Assembly: GCA_045539925.1 (NCBI GenBank)
Contig: JAZQGH010000083.1
Location: 14,168-78,167 of the forward strand
Source of the DNA: SFWF01 sp045539925
GTDB lineage: Bacteria > Bacillota > Clostridia > Oscillospirales > Acutalibacteraceae
Reading direction: 5' to 3'
Length of the DNA: 64,000 nt
A program made the translations under genes and the position numbers. Below the pieces are notes generated by a model. It had not been told where the DNA came from. It saw nothing but the letters and a program-made list of their open reading frames with translations, and searched no databases. Of the stretch, positions 44,895 through 54,071 are shown piece by piece (position 1 is the first letter of the stretch; each line of letters begins with the position of its first letter).

Positions 44895-45588
44895 TATTTT
44901 TAACGAGAACTACCGAATTATCGAAGAAAATATCTGCTCTGCGGCAGAGTCTGTGGGCAAAAAGCGTGAGGACATAATATTTCTTGCCGCTACAAAAACC
45001 GTTTCTGCACAGGTGATAAATCACGCCATTGCTTCGGGCATAAAATATATCGGCGAAAACCGCGTACAGGAATTTTTGTCCAAAGAAAAGGACCTGTCGG
45101 CAGCTGTCCACCGCCACTTTATCGGACATCTTCAGTCAAACAAGGCTAAGGATATTGTGGGCAGAGTAGAAATGATACAATCGGTTCATTCGCTAAAACT
45201 TGCAACCCTTATCGGTAAGCTGTCAGTGGAAAAGGAAATAACCACCGATATATTGCTCGAAGTTAATATCGGTGCCGAAGAAAACAAGTCGGGCTTTTTA
45301 AAGGAAGAACTGGACGAAGCCATAGGAAAAATTGCTCAAATAGACGGCATAAGGCTTAAAGGACTTATGACAATTCCGCCCATTTGCGAAAAAAATTCCG
45401 AAATAATACCTTTTTTTGAGGAAATGTATAAACTGTTTATTGACAATAGACACAAAAAAATAGATAATGTTAGTATGGACTATCTGTCTATGGGTATGTC
45501 AGCCGACTATGCTGAGGCGATAAAATGCGGAAGCAACCTTGTGCGAGTCGGAACCTCACTGTTTGGAAAAAGAAACTATAATATATAA
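44872..45588 (+). CDS. yggS: YggS family PLP-binding protein
   Basis: 238-residue single-domain alanine-racemase-fold protein (PLPBP). The PLP lysine is in FLAATKTVSA near residue 42; ENRVQEF, HFIGHLQSNK and the C-terminal LSMGMSADYAEAI are family hallmarks. It maintains PLP and amino/keto acid balance. It is at the usual Firmicutes place (ylmE) before sepF. Confidence 0.93.
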   Translation: MTEKSSFDIFNENYRIIEENICSAAESVGKKREDIIFLAATKTVSAQVINHAIASGIKYIGENRVQEFLSKEKDLSAAVHRHFIGHLQSNKAKDIVGRVEMIQSVHSLKLATLIGKLSVEKEITTDILLEVNIGAEENKSGFLKEELDEAIGKIAQIDGIRLKGLMTIPPICEKNSEIIPFFEEMYKLFIDNRHKKIDNVSMDYLSMGMSADYAEAIKCGSNLVRVGTSLFGKRNYNI

Positions 45589-45604
45589 GTAAGGAGTAGA
45601 AAAA

Positions 45605-46042
45605 ATGGCAATAAAAGACATCTTCAAAAATCTCACAAGCTTTGACGAAAACGATATGGACGACGGCTATGAGGATAATAACGAAGAGGCAGCAGAGCCC
45701 AAGGTAAAAAAAGAAGCACCTGTAAGACGCAGTGTTGATAGAAGAAACACCTCTTCCGCAGGTACGGCAATGAAGGTCGTTATCGTTCGCCCCGAGGTTT
45801 TCGACGAGGTAGCAGGTATTGCAGATCAGCTTATTCAGGGAAAAACCGTAGTATTAAACCTTGAAACCTGCAATAAGGATATAACCCGCCGCATAGTAGA
45901 TTTTATGAGCGGTGCTGCTTATGCCCTTTCATGCAAACTTAAAAAGATAGCAAACAACACCTTTCTTATCGTGCCTGAGCATACCGATATCGCAGGGGAG
46001 CTTTCTTTAGACGATTTTGACGAGCACAATTATTATCTTTAA
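45605..46042 (+). CDS. sepF: Cell division protein SepF
   Basis: 145 residues. A short N-terminal amphipathic helix (MAIKDIFKNLT) probably binds the membrane, followed by an acidic linker (about 15-45) and the SepF core (about 57-145, VIVRPEVFDEV, KTVVLNLE, RRIVDFMSGAAYAL). SepF tethers FtsZ filaments to the membrane and aligns them. Its stop overlaps the ylmH start (TAATG). Confidence 0.94.
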   Translation: MAIKDIFKNLTSFDENDMDDGYEDNNEEAAEPKVKKEAPVRRSVDRRNTSSAGTAMKVVIVRPEVFDEVAGIADQLIQGKTVVLNLETCNKDITRRIVDFMSGAAYALSCKLKKIANNTFLIVPEHTDIAGELSLDDFDEHNYYL

Positions 46043-46782
46043 TGGACGCGCAGCTTCTTGCCTCCCGCATACGCGATGCTGTGCGGCTGTGCGATAATAC
46101 CGCCTTTCCGAAGTTTGTAGGTTTTCTTAGACCCGAAGAATCGTCAGAGGCAGAATCGTTAGCCAAAAAACTCAACTGTAAATATCTGTTTTTCGGTGGT
46201 TACGACGGGGCAGAGCGTACCTTTTTCGGCACATTTCCCGATTGGTGCGACGACCCAAACGAGTATTTTCCGATATCCGCACTGACCTTTCGTTTCAGAG
46301 AGGCCGACAGCCTTTCCCATCGCGATTTTCTCGGCACCTTTATGTCGCTGGGTATTACACGTGAATCGGTGGGGGACATCCTTATCGAAAAGGGAAGAGC
46401 GGTGGCGTTTTTCACCGAAGAGCTTTCACGCTATATTAAAGAGCAGGTAACCAAGGTGGGCGGAGCAGGAGTCGCCGTCGAGGAGGGCTTTAGTGAGCCT
46501 CTTCCCGGAATGACAGGCTTTAAAGAAATTTCCGACACCATTGCTTCTCCAAGGCTCGACTGCGTAGTAGCCTCCCTCGCAGGCTGTTCGAGAAAAACTG
46601 CGACAGAGCTTATAGAGGGGAAAACTGTTTTTATAAATTCAGTTTGTGTAGACAAAACGGTCAAAACCGTTCAAAACGGAGACAAGATAACCCTAAAAGG
46701 CAAGGGTAAATTCTTAGTAGAATCACTTGACGGCAGAACAAAAAAAGACCGTCTCATATTAACAGCAAAAAAGTATATATAA
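46042..46782 (+). CDS. ylmH: YlmH family S4 RNA-binding protein
   Basis: 246 residues. N-terminal YlmH domain (about 1-165) and C-terminal S4 domain (about 172-240, LDCVVASLAGCSRKTATELIEG). In Bacillus YlmH binds the 50S subunit and acts in ribosome rescue. It sits between sepF and divIVA; the ylmG (YggT) gene that separates them in Bacillus is absent here. Confidence 0.9.
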   Translation: MDAQLLASRIRDAVRLCDNTAFPKFVGFLRPEESSEAESLAKKLNCKYLFFGGYDGAERTFFGTFPDWCDDPNEYFPISALTFRFREADSLSHRDFLGTFMSLGITRESVGDILIEKGRAVAFFTEELSRYIKEQVTKVGGAGVAVEEGFSEPLPGMTGFKEISDTIASPRLDCVVASLAGCSRKTATELIEGKTVFINSVCVDKTVKTVQNGDKITLKGKGKFLVESLDGRTKKDRLILTAKKYI

Positions 46783-46796
46783 GTGGGGGATAAAAT

Positions 46797-47714
46797 ATGT
46801 TAAAATCCAGTGACATCAAGGGTGCCGTATTTCAGACGCAAATGGGCGGCTACAAAAGAGATGAGGTTGACCATCTGCTTAACAGAATATTCGAAGACTA
46901 TCAGCAGTTTGAATCCGTTCTTTCGGCTCAGCAGACAAAAATAGCCTCTTTGGAGAAGGAACTTGCCGAAAAAGATGTTTCTATGAGCAGTATCAACACA
47001 GTTCTTATCAGCGCACAGAAACTTGCAGACGACATCGTTGTCGACGCTAAGAAAAAGGCTGAGGAGACTGTTGAGGCGGCTAATACCGAAGCAGAAAGCA
47101 TTAAGCTCCGCACCAAAAAAGCCCTTGAAGAGATTGACGCAGTGCTTACCGAACAGAAAAACAATGCGCAGACTCAGGTGGATATAATGCTTGCAGAGGC
47201 TGCCAGAAAGTCTGAGGGAATGATACTTGCCGCAAAGGATTCTGTAACCCGCGAACAGCTTCTTTTCGACAAGCTCAAGAGTGAGGTTGCAGATTTTAAG
47301 CGTCAGATAAAGGATGCTTACAAAATGCACATCGAATCCATCTCTAAACTTCCCGAAGAGGTAGTCTTAAGCCCCGAACTTGCCGCATCTACTATTGAAG
47401 AGATAATAAATAAGGAGCCCGACCTCCTTAAGTTTATAGAAAAGACCTCTGTAGATGCTGAAGATACAGCCGAAGAAACTGTAGAGGTTGTGGTTGAAGA
47501 CACCGAGACCGAGGTTTTCAAGGAGAACGAGCTTGATTTAGATACAATAGCCGAAGAGGAAACCGAGGATGAGGCTCCTGCAGAAGAAAAGAAGAACACT
47601 GTTTCTGCAGGCTTTGTAGTAAAAAGTATGGATGAAGACGAGGAAGACGGCGAGGACGACAGCGATGACAGTTCTCCCGCATTTTCCAAAGGCTTTTTTG
47701 CAAAACATAAATAA
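46797..47714 (+). CDS. divIVA: DivIVA domain protein
   Basis: 305 residues. The conserved N-terminus (SSDIKGAVFQTQMGGYKRDEVDHLL) is the membrane-curvature-binding head. A coiled coil runs from about 40 to 190, then a long acidic tail (about 215-300, Glu/Asp-rich) ends FSKGFFAKHK. It recruits division and wall-growth proteins to poles and septa. The tail is longer than in Bacillus DivIVA (about 164 residues in total). Confidence 0.92.
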   Translation: MLKSSDIKGAVFQTQMGGYKRDEVDHLLNRIFEDYQQFESVLSAQQTKIASLEKELAEKDVSMSSINTVLISAQKLADDIVVDAKKKAEETVEAANTEAESIKLRTKKALEEIDAVLTEQKNNAQTQVDIMLAEAARKSEGMILAAKDSVTREQLLFDKLKSEVADFKRQIKDAYKMHIESISKLPEEVVLSPELAASTIEEIINKEPDLLKFIEKTSVDAEDTAEETVEVVVEDTETEVFKENELDLDTIAEEETEDEAPAEEKKNTVSAGFVVKSMDEDEEDGEDDSDDSSPAFSKGFFAKHK

Positions 47715-47733
47715 TTCTTAGGAGATATTATCA

Positions 47734-50538
47734 ATGGAACAGCAGGATTATAACAAAACACTTAACTTACCCGTTACGGAGTTTCCTATGCGTGCAGGAC
47801 TTCCCACCCGTGAGCCCGAGGCTCTTAAAGCATGGCAGGAAGAGGGCGTATACGAGGAGCTTTTAAGACTCAACGAGGGCAAACCCGAATACATTCTTCA
47901 CGACGGACCTCCCTATGCTAACGGAATAATTCATATGGGAACTGCTTTAAACAAATCCCTTAAAGACTTTGTCATTCGTTATAAGAATATGACAGGCTTT
48001 AAGGCTCCTTATGTCCCCGGTTACGATACCCACGGTCTTCCCACCGAGCTAAAAGCCCGAAAAGCCGCAGGAATGAAGTCCAGCGAGCGTGTTTCGGCTT
48101 TAGAGCTTCGTAAAATGTGTCACGAGTTTGCAGTAGGCTTTGCAGAAGACCAGCGTAAGCAGTTCGAGCGTCTGGGAGTTCTCGGTGAGTGGGATAACCC
48201 CTACCTCACCCTTAAAAACGAATATGTTGCCAAGCAGGTAGAGGTATTCGGCAAAATGGCAGATAAGGGCTACATCTATAAGGGCTTAAAGCCCGTTTAC
48301 TGGTGCTCCGACTGTCAGACCGCTCTTGCTGAGGCTGAAATCGAGTATGCAGAGGATCCCTGCTATTCCATCTATGTTAAATTCCCCGTTAAAGAGGATA
48401 AGGGTGTGCTCACCGAAATGGGAGTAGACCCAGCCAAGACATATTTTGTTATCTGGACAACTACCACCTGGACACTTCCCGCTAACCTTGCTATCTGCGT
48501 AGGTCCCGAATATGAGTATTCTGTTATCCGTTTCGCAGACGAATACTATATTATGGCAAGTGAGCTTGCAGAGGCTGCTATGATAGCCGCCGAAAAGACC
48601 GATTTTGACGTTATCGGCAAGGTAAAGGGCAGTGAGCTCGAATATATGGTTGCCCGTCACCCCTTTATCGACCGCGATTCTCTTATTATCGTGGGCGACC
48701 ACGTAACCTTAGAGAGCGGTACAGGCTGTGTTCATACTGCACCGGGTCACGGTGTAGACGACTTTGAGGTCTGCCGCAAGTATAAAGAGCTTGGTATGGT
48801 AGTTCCCGTAGACAATAAGGGTGTCCTTACCGAGGAAGCAGGAATGTTTGCAGGACTTACCACCGAGCAGGCTAATAAAAAGATTGCCGTATGGCTTGAC
48901 GAAAACGGCTATCTCTTCGCGCTCAAAAAGATAATCCATCAATATCCCCACTGCTGGAGATGTAAAAACCCCATTCTCTTCCGCGCTACAGAGCAGTGGT
49001 TCTGCTCCATTTCCGACTTTGCTGATAAGGCAGTAGAGGAAATCTCTAAGGTTAAATGGATTCCCGAGTGGGGCGAGGGCAGAATTACAGGAATGGTCAA
49101 AGACCGTAGCGACTGGTGTATTTCCCGTCAGCGTACCTGGGGTGTTCCCATTCCTATGTTCTACTGTGAAGACTGCGGAAAGGAATATATCACTAACGAG
49201 TCTATTGCCAAGGTTGCCGACATTTTCCGTAAGGATGGTGCTGATGCTTGGTATGCACTCGAAGCTAAAGAGCTTATGCCCGATTGCGCTAAATGTGCCT
49301 GCGGCTGTGATAGCTTTAAGAAAGAAACCGATATTATGGACGTTTGGTTCGATTCGGGCGTTTCTCACGCAGCAGTTCTCGATAACCGCGACTATTTAAG
49401 CAAGCCTGCCGACCTTTATTTAGAGGGCGCAGACCAGTATCGCGGTTGGTTCCAGTCTTCTCTTTTAACCTCTGTCGCAACCGACGGAATTGCTCCCTAT
49501 AAAACTGTTGTTACCCACGGCTGGGTTGTTGACGGAGAGGGCAAAAAGATGTCTAAATCCCTTGGAAACACCATCATTCCCGACGACATCGTTAAGCAGT
49601 TCGGCGCAGATATTCTCCGCCTTTGGGTTGCTTCCTCCGATTACCACGCCGATATCCGCGTGTCTAACGACATCTTAAAACAGCTTTCCGAGATATACAG
49701 AAAAATCAGAAATACCGCCCGCTTTATCCTCGGCAATATTTCCGATTTCGACCCCAATAAGGATATGGTCGCAACCGATAAGCTTGAGGAGATCGACCAC
49801 TGGGCACTTATGCGTCTCAATCAGGTTGTCACGACCTGCCGCGAAGCATACGAGAATTTCGAATATCATATTATCTTCCACGCAATCCACAACTTCTGCG
49901 TTATAGACATGTCCAACTTCTATCTCGATGTTTTAAAGGACAGACTTTATGTTGAGTCCAAGGAAAGCGCAACCCGTCGTGCCGCACAGACCGCAATGTA
50001 TCAGATTCTTGATACAATTGCCCGTCTTGTAGCACCTATCCTCGCATTCACTGCCGACGAGATATGGCAGTTTATGCCCCATACCGCAGATGTAGATGCA
50101 CGTCACGTTGTATATAACGCTATTCCCGATGCAAAGGGAGAGTATGATGAGGCATTTATGGCTCGTTGGGAAAAGATTCACGAAATGCGCGACGATGTTA
50201 AAAAGGCTCTTGAACTTGCCCGTGCCGATAAGGTCATTGGTGCATCTCTCGATGCTAAGGTAATCCTCTTCGCCGAAGGAGAGCTTTACGAGTTTGCAAA
50301 CTCTGTAAAGGATATTCTTCCCACAGTATTTATGGTTTCAGAGTTCGAGCTTAAAGAAGGCAAGGGCGGACACTTTAGGGGTGAAGTAGAGAATATGAGC
50401 GTTACTGCTGCTCACGCCTCGGGTGAAAAGTGTGCCCGTTGCTGGTCCTTCGGCAATACCGTAGGCGCCGATGCTGAGCATCCTACCGTTTGTGCCCGTT
50501 GTGCAGCAGTAGTTAAAACTATCGACTTTGCAGACTAA
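47734..50538 (+). CDS. ileS: Isoleucyl-tRNA synthetase
   Basis: 934-residue class I synthetase. The HIGH-type motif is HMGTALNK (about 67), the CP1 editing domain contains WTTTTWTLPANLA (about 245), KMSKS is at about 607 (GKKMSKSLGN), and the C-terminal zinc finger has two CxxC pairs (CARCW and CARCA). It is the bacterial (mupirocin-sensitive-like, IleS1) form by size and finger. No T-box leader is seen in the 19 bases after divIVA. Confidence 0.97.
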   Translation: MEQQDYNKTLNLPVTEFPMRAGLPTREPEALKAWQEEGVYEELLRLNEGKPEYILHDGPPYANGIIHMGTALNKSLKDFVIRYKNMTGFKAPYVPGYDTHGLPTELKARKAAGMKSSERVSALELRKMCHEFAVGFAEDQRKQFERLGVLGEWDNPYLTLKNEYVAKQVEVFGKMADKGYIYKGLKPVYWCSDCQTALAEAEIEYAEDPCYSIYVKFPVKEDKGVLTEMGVDPAKTYFVIWTTTTWTLPANLAICVGPEYEYSVIRFADEYYIMASELAEAAMIAAEKTDFDVIGKVKGSELEYMVARHPFIDRDSLIIVGDHVTLESGTGCVHTAPGHGVDDFEVCRKYKELGMVVPVDNKGVLTEEAGMFAGLTTEQANKKIAVWLDENGYLFALKKIIHQYPHCWRCKNPILFRATEQWFCSISDFADKAVEEISKVKWIPEWGEGRITGMVKDRSDWCISRQRTWGVPIPMFYCEDCGKEYITNESIAKVADIFRKDGADAWYALEAKELMPDCAKCACGCDSFKKETDIMDVWFDSGVSHAAVLDNRDYLSKPADLYLEGADQYRGWFQSSLLTSVATDGIAPYKTVVTHGWVVDGEGKKMSKSLGNTIIPDDIVKQFGADILRLWVASSDYHADIRVSNDILKQLSEIYRKIRNTARFILGNISDFDPNKDMVATDKLEEIDHWALMRLNQVVTTCREAYENFEYHIIFHAIHNFCVIDMSNFYLDVLKDRLYVESKESATRRAAQTAMYQILDTIARLVAPILAFTADEIWQFMPHTADVDARHVVYNAIPDAKGEYDEAFMARWEKIHEMRDDVKKALELARADKVIGASLDAKVILFAEGELYEFANSVKDILPTVFMVSEFELKEGKGGHFRGEVENMSVTAAHASGEKCARCWSFGNTVGADAEHPTVCARCAAVVKTIDFAD

Positions 50539-50565
50539 TTAAATCCAACCTCAGGAGGTAACAAC

Positions 50566-51072
50566 TTGTCTTTTATAATTGCGGCAGTAGTTGCCGTCCT
50601 GTTCCTTGCGGCAGATCAGATTACCAAATATATTGTAATAACCAATATGGAACTTGGTCAGACCGTAGGCTTTATCGACGGATTTCTTGATTTTACTTAT
50701 ATCCATAATGACGGCGGCGCTTGGGGAATGTTCGGCGGATACCGTGCGATGCTTCTCGGTGTCACCGCAATTATGATGATAGTAATATTAGTATTACTGA
50801 TAAAAAACGGCAAAAAGAGTAAGCTTTTCTTCTGGGCAGGAACCCTTATTATATCTGGCGGTCTCGGTAATATGATAGACAGAATATTCCGTGACGGCAA
50901 GGTTATAGATTTTCTTCATGCCACCTTTATAGATTTTCCCATATTCAATGTGGCAGACTGTGCGGTGGTTATCGGTGCAGGTCTTCTTATACTCTATTTT
51001 GTTATAGATATGATAAAGGAAAGCAGAGAAAAAGCAATTCTTGAGAGCATTCCTGAGGACGCGAAAGAATAA
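50566..51072 (+). CDS. lspA: Lipoprotein signal peptidase (SPase II)
   Basis: 168 residues, TTG start set by AGGAGG at 50553-50558. Four membrane segments; catalytic aspartates lie in GNMIDRIF and FNVADCAVVIG. It cleaves prolipoproteins after Lgt modification. Its stop overlaps the start of the pseudouridine synthase gene (TAATG). Confidence 0.95.
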   Translation: MSFIIAAVVAVLFLAADQITKYIVITNMELGQTVGFIDGFLDFTYIHNDGGAWGMFGGYRAMLLGVTAIMMIVILVLLIKNGKKSKLFFWAGTLIISGGLGNMIDRIFRDGKVIDFLHATFIDFPIFNVADCAVVIGAGLLILYFVIDMIKESREKAILESIPEDAKE

Positions 51073-51983
51073 TGGACAAACTCAGTATTATTTGCGAAAA
51101 TCCCGCCGAAAGACTGGATGCTTTCATTGCCGAAAAAACCGATATTTCCCGTTCACGGGCTGTAAAACTCATCGAAGCGGGAAATGTAACCGTCAACCTT
51201 AAAACTGCAAATAAAAAAAGCTCCCTTAAAGCAGGAGACAGGGTAGAAATTATCCTGCCCGAAGCCGTACCCTTAGAGGCTAAGGCGGAGGCTATCCCCC
51301 TTGATATTATCTATGAGGATAGTGACCTATTGGTTGTAAATAAGCCTAAGGGAATGGTAGTCCACCCCGCTGCAGGAAACTATGAGGGCACCCTTGTAAA
51401 TGCACTCCTTTCTCACTGCGGAGACTCCCTTTCGGGAATAGGCGGTGTTATGCGACCGGGCATTCTTCACAGGATAGACAAAAACACTTCGGGACTTTTA
51501 ATGGTGGCAAAAAACGATAATGCCCATAACCTTCTTGCCGCCCAGATAAAGGAACATTCCTTTACACGCGAATATGAGGCTATAGTCTACGGCAATATAA
51601 AAAGCGACAGCGGTACGGTAAATCAGCCCATCGGCAGACACCCAACACGCCGCAAACAAATGGCTGTGGTCTATACAAATTCAAAGCCTGCCGTTACCCA
51701 TTATGAGGTAATTGAGCGTTATCAAGGCTTTACCCATATCCGTTGCCGGCTAGAGACGGGTCGCACTCATCAGATAAGGGTGCATATGTCTTTTCTCGGC
51801 CATCCTGTTGCAGGTGACGATGTATATGGACCGAAAAAGGCTATTAAAGAGCTCAGCGGTCAGTGTCTCCACGCAAAAAAGGTAGGCTTTGTTCATCCAA
51901 ACGGCAAATATATGGAGTTCGAGTCGGATTTGCCCGATTATTTCAAGAATTTCCTTAAAAAGCTAGAAAGGGGAAACCAATGA
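51072..51983 (+). CDS. rluD: RluA/RluD family 23S rRNA pseudouridine synthase
   Basis: 303 residues. N-terminal S4 domain (about 15-65) and pseudouridine synthase core with catalytic Asp in HRIDKNTSGLL (about 138), GRTHQIRVH and the C-terminal CLHAKKVGFVHP. By layout it is an RluD-type enzyme (uridines of helix 69). The lspA-rluD order is standard in Firmicutes. Confidence 0.92.
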   Translation: MDKLSIICENPAERLDAFIAEKTDISRSRAVKLIEAGNVTVNLKTANKKSSLKAGDRVEIILPEAVPLEAKAEAIPLDIIYEDSDLLVVNKPKGMVVHPAAGNYEGTLVNALLSHCGDSLSGIGGVMRPGILHRIDKNTSGLLMVAKNDNAHNLLAAQIKEHSFTREYEAIVYGNIKSDSGTVNQPIGRHPTRRKQMAVVYTNSKPAVTHYEVIERYQGFTHIRCRLETGRTHQIRVHMSFLGHPVAGDDVYGPKKAIKELSGQCLHAKKVGFVHPNGKYMEFESDLPDYFKNFLKKLERGNQ

Positions 51984-52354
51984 AACGTGTACTTAAATAC
52001 ATAGTGTTGGTTATAACGGTAATAGGTTTTTTTGCAGTATTTTTCGGCTTTTTGAACAGCTTTGCGGCTGGCTTTACTGCAGCGGTATTCTATCTTGTTG
52101 TTGGTCTTGTCGCACTTTGTCCCCTTGTTGCTATCGTAGTGCTTCTCCATAGTGTAGAAAACCTCGAAACCCGAGTAACCTACCTTGAGGACGAGCATAT
52201 AAGGCAGGATGTAAGAGAAAATCCGCCAACCGAAAGACAGATTCCCGAAAGAAAAACAGGCAGTTTCGCTTTAGTAGATTGGACCTGTCAAAAATGCGGT
52301 ACTGTAAATAAAAAAGGTACCTCAAGCTGTGAACATTGCGGTGCAGCACACTAA
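51980..52354 (+). CDS. Small membrane protein with C-terminal zinc ribbon
   Basis: 124 residues, overlapping rluD by 4 bases (ATGA). Two membrane segments (about 7-28 and 32-55), a short coiled linker, then a RanBP-type zinc finger WTCQKCGTVNKKGTSSCEHCG (about 101-121; four cysteines) that faces the cytoplasm if both helices form a hairpin. No named family is recognised. It could recruit a protein or RNA partner to the membrane. Confidence 0.75.
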   Translation: MKRVLKYIVLVITVIGFFAVFFGFLNSFAAGFTAAVFYLVVGLVALCPLVAIVVLLHSVENLETRVTYLEDEHIRQDVRENPPTERQIPERKTGSFALVDWTCQKCGTVNKKGTSSCEHCGAAH

Positions 52355-52374
52355 TAAACAAAGGATATACTAAA

Positions 52375-53214
52375 TTGGCGCTATTTGATAAATGTATTCT
52401 GGCGTCCGACATTGACGGAACGCTTGTAGAAAACGGCTTTATTGCCGAGAGAAACTTTAAGGCTATCGACTTTTTCAGAGAAAACGGAGGAACCTTTGTG
52501 CTCTCTACAGGCAGAAGCTCTTCGGCTCTGAGTCAGGTCTTCGGTATGCTCGATAAAGCAAAGGTAGGTCCCTGCGTGGTTTTAAACGGCGGAATGATTT
52601 ATGATTTCACTGCCGAAAAACCCATTTACAATACAAAACTTACAGAACTTTCAAAAGAATATATACATACCGTTATTGATAAAATGCCCAAGGTCGGTGT
52701 TGAGGTCCATTCAAATTCCCTTATTTTCGTGCTCAATAAAACCTACCAGACCGAATGGCACGAAGATTATGAACTTTTGGACCGTGAGTATGTCACCTTT
52801 GAGGATATAAAAGACAGGGTGTGGAACAAGGTACTTTATACCTGCGACACTCACGAGGAAAGGGAAAAACTAGCCGTCCTTCTCGGTTCGATTGATAACG
52901 GAGATTGCTCCTTTGTTAAAACTCAGGTGATAAATAAAGGCGTTGAGCATATGTATTTTGAACAAATGCCACAGGGTACCACAAAGGCTAAAGCTCTTTG
53001 TGTACTTACAAAGCTTCTCGATATAAAAAAAGGCGGGTGCTTTGCTATAGGCGACTACTATAACGATATCGAAATGCTGAAGGCGGCAGATGTTTCGGCT
53101 GTTCCTGCAGAGGCACCCGAGGAAATTAAAAAAATAGTAAATTTTGTCGGCGGAAGCTGTCGTGACGGCGCCGTAGCCGACTTTATAGAATATTTATCCA
53201 AAAATCGGAGGTAA
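52375..53214 (+). CDS. HAD superfamily phosphatase, Cof/IIB type
   Basis: 279 residues. TTG 52375 is chosen because AAAGGA lies 9 bases upstream and the frame before it overlaps the preceding gene. Catalytic ASDIDGTLV (motif I), LSTGRSSSAL (motif II), a C2B cap, then GDYYNDIEML (motif IV) define a Cof-like sugar-phosphate or nucleotide phosphatase. The substrate is unknown. It lies 3 bases before the transketolase genes. Confidence 0.87.
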   Translation: MALFDKCILASDIDGTLVENGFIAERNFKAIDFFRENGGTFVLSTGRSSSALSQVFGMLDKAKVGPCVVLNGGMIYDFTAEKPIYNTKLTELSKEYIHTVIDKMPKVGVEVHSNSLIFVLNKTYQTEWHEDYELLDREYVTFEDIKDRVWNKVLYTCDTHEEREKLAVLLGSIDNGDCSFVKTQVINKGVEHMYFEQMPQGTTKAKALCVLTKLLDIKKGGCFAIGDYYNDIEMLKAADVSAVPAEAPEEIKKIVNFVGGSCRDGAVADFIEYLSKNRR

Positions 53215-53217
53215 AAA

Positions 53218-54057
53218 ATGGACGCTACAAAAAGAAAAGAATTAAGCATAGCGGCATGTAAAATCAGAAGGGGAATAATCGACGGTGTTCACTCTGCTAA
53301 GGCAGGACATCCGGGCGGCTCACTCTCTATAGCTGACCTTATGGCATATCTGTATTTTGATAAGATGAATATTGATCCTGCAGCCCCCAAAAAGGCAGAC
53401 CGCGACAGGCTGGTGCTTTCAAAGGGACACGCAGCACCTGCACTCTATTCTGCTCTCGCTCACAGAGGTTTCTTCCCCGTAGAAGAGCTTCTCACCCTGC
53501 GTCACACAGGCGCCCGTCTTCAGGGTCACCCCGATATGAAGCATATCCCCGGCGTTGATATGTCTTCGGGTTCCCTTGGTCAGGGTGTTTCCTGCGCAGT
53601 AGGAATGGCTCTTTCGGCTAAGCACTTTGGTAATACCTACCGTGTATATACTATTCTCGGCGACGGTGAATGTGAAGAGGGTCAGGTTTGGGAGGCAGCA
53701 ATGTTTGCCGCTAATAAGGGCCTTTCCAACCTTACCGCTTATGTAGATTTCAACAACCTCCAGATAGACGGCACCTGCGATGAGGTTAACTCTCCCGCAC
53801 CCCTTGATAAGAAGTTTGAGGCATTTGGCTGGAATGCTATAATCATCGACGGACACGACCTTGATGCCATAGAGGCTGCAACACTTACTGCAGAAAAGGT
53901 TACCGACAAGCCTACCGCAATTATTATGAATACCGTTAAGGGCAAAGGCGTTTCATATATGGAAAATCAGTGCGGTTGGCACGGAAAAGCCCCCGGTGAC
54001 GAAGACCACGCTACGGCAGTAAAAGAGCTTGAGTCTCAGCTTGCAGCATTACAGTAA
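53218..54057 (+). CDS. Transketolase, N-terminal (thiamine diphosphate-binding) subunit
   Basis: 279 residues carrying the first half of transketolase: GHPGGSLS (about 31-38), SKGHAAPALY (about 65-74) and the thiamine diphosphate motif GDGECEEGQVWEA (about 145-157). It forms the enzyme with the subunit encoded 14 bases downstream. Split transketolases are common in Clostridia. Role: exchange of two-carbon units in the pentose phosphate pathway, alongside rpe in this window. Confidence 0.94.
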   Translation: MDATKRKELSIAACKIRRGIIDGVHSAKAGHPGGSLSIADLMAYLYFDKMNIDPAAPKKADRDRLVLSKGHAAPALYSALAHRGFFPVEELLTLRHTGARLQGHPDMKHIPGVDMSSGSLGQGVSCAVGMALSAKHFGNTYRVYTILGDGECEEGQVWEAAMFAANKGLSNLTAYVDFNNLQIDGTCDEVNSPAPLDKKFEAFGWNAIIIDGHDLDAIEAATLTAEKVTDKPTAIIMNTVKGKGVSYMENQCGWHGKAPGDEDHATAVKELESQLAALQ

Positions 54058-54071
54058 GGAGGAATAAATCA

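Noticed and set aside
47715..47733. T-box leader for ileS
   Set aside because: Only 19 bases separate divIVA and ileS; no specifier or T-box sequence fits.
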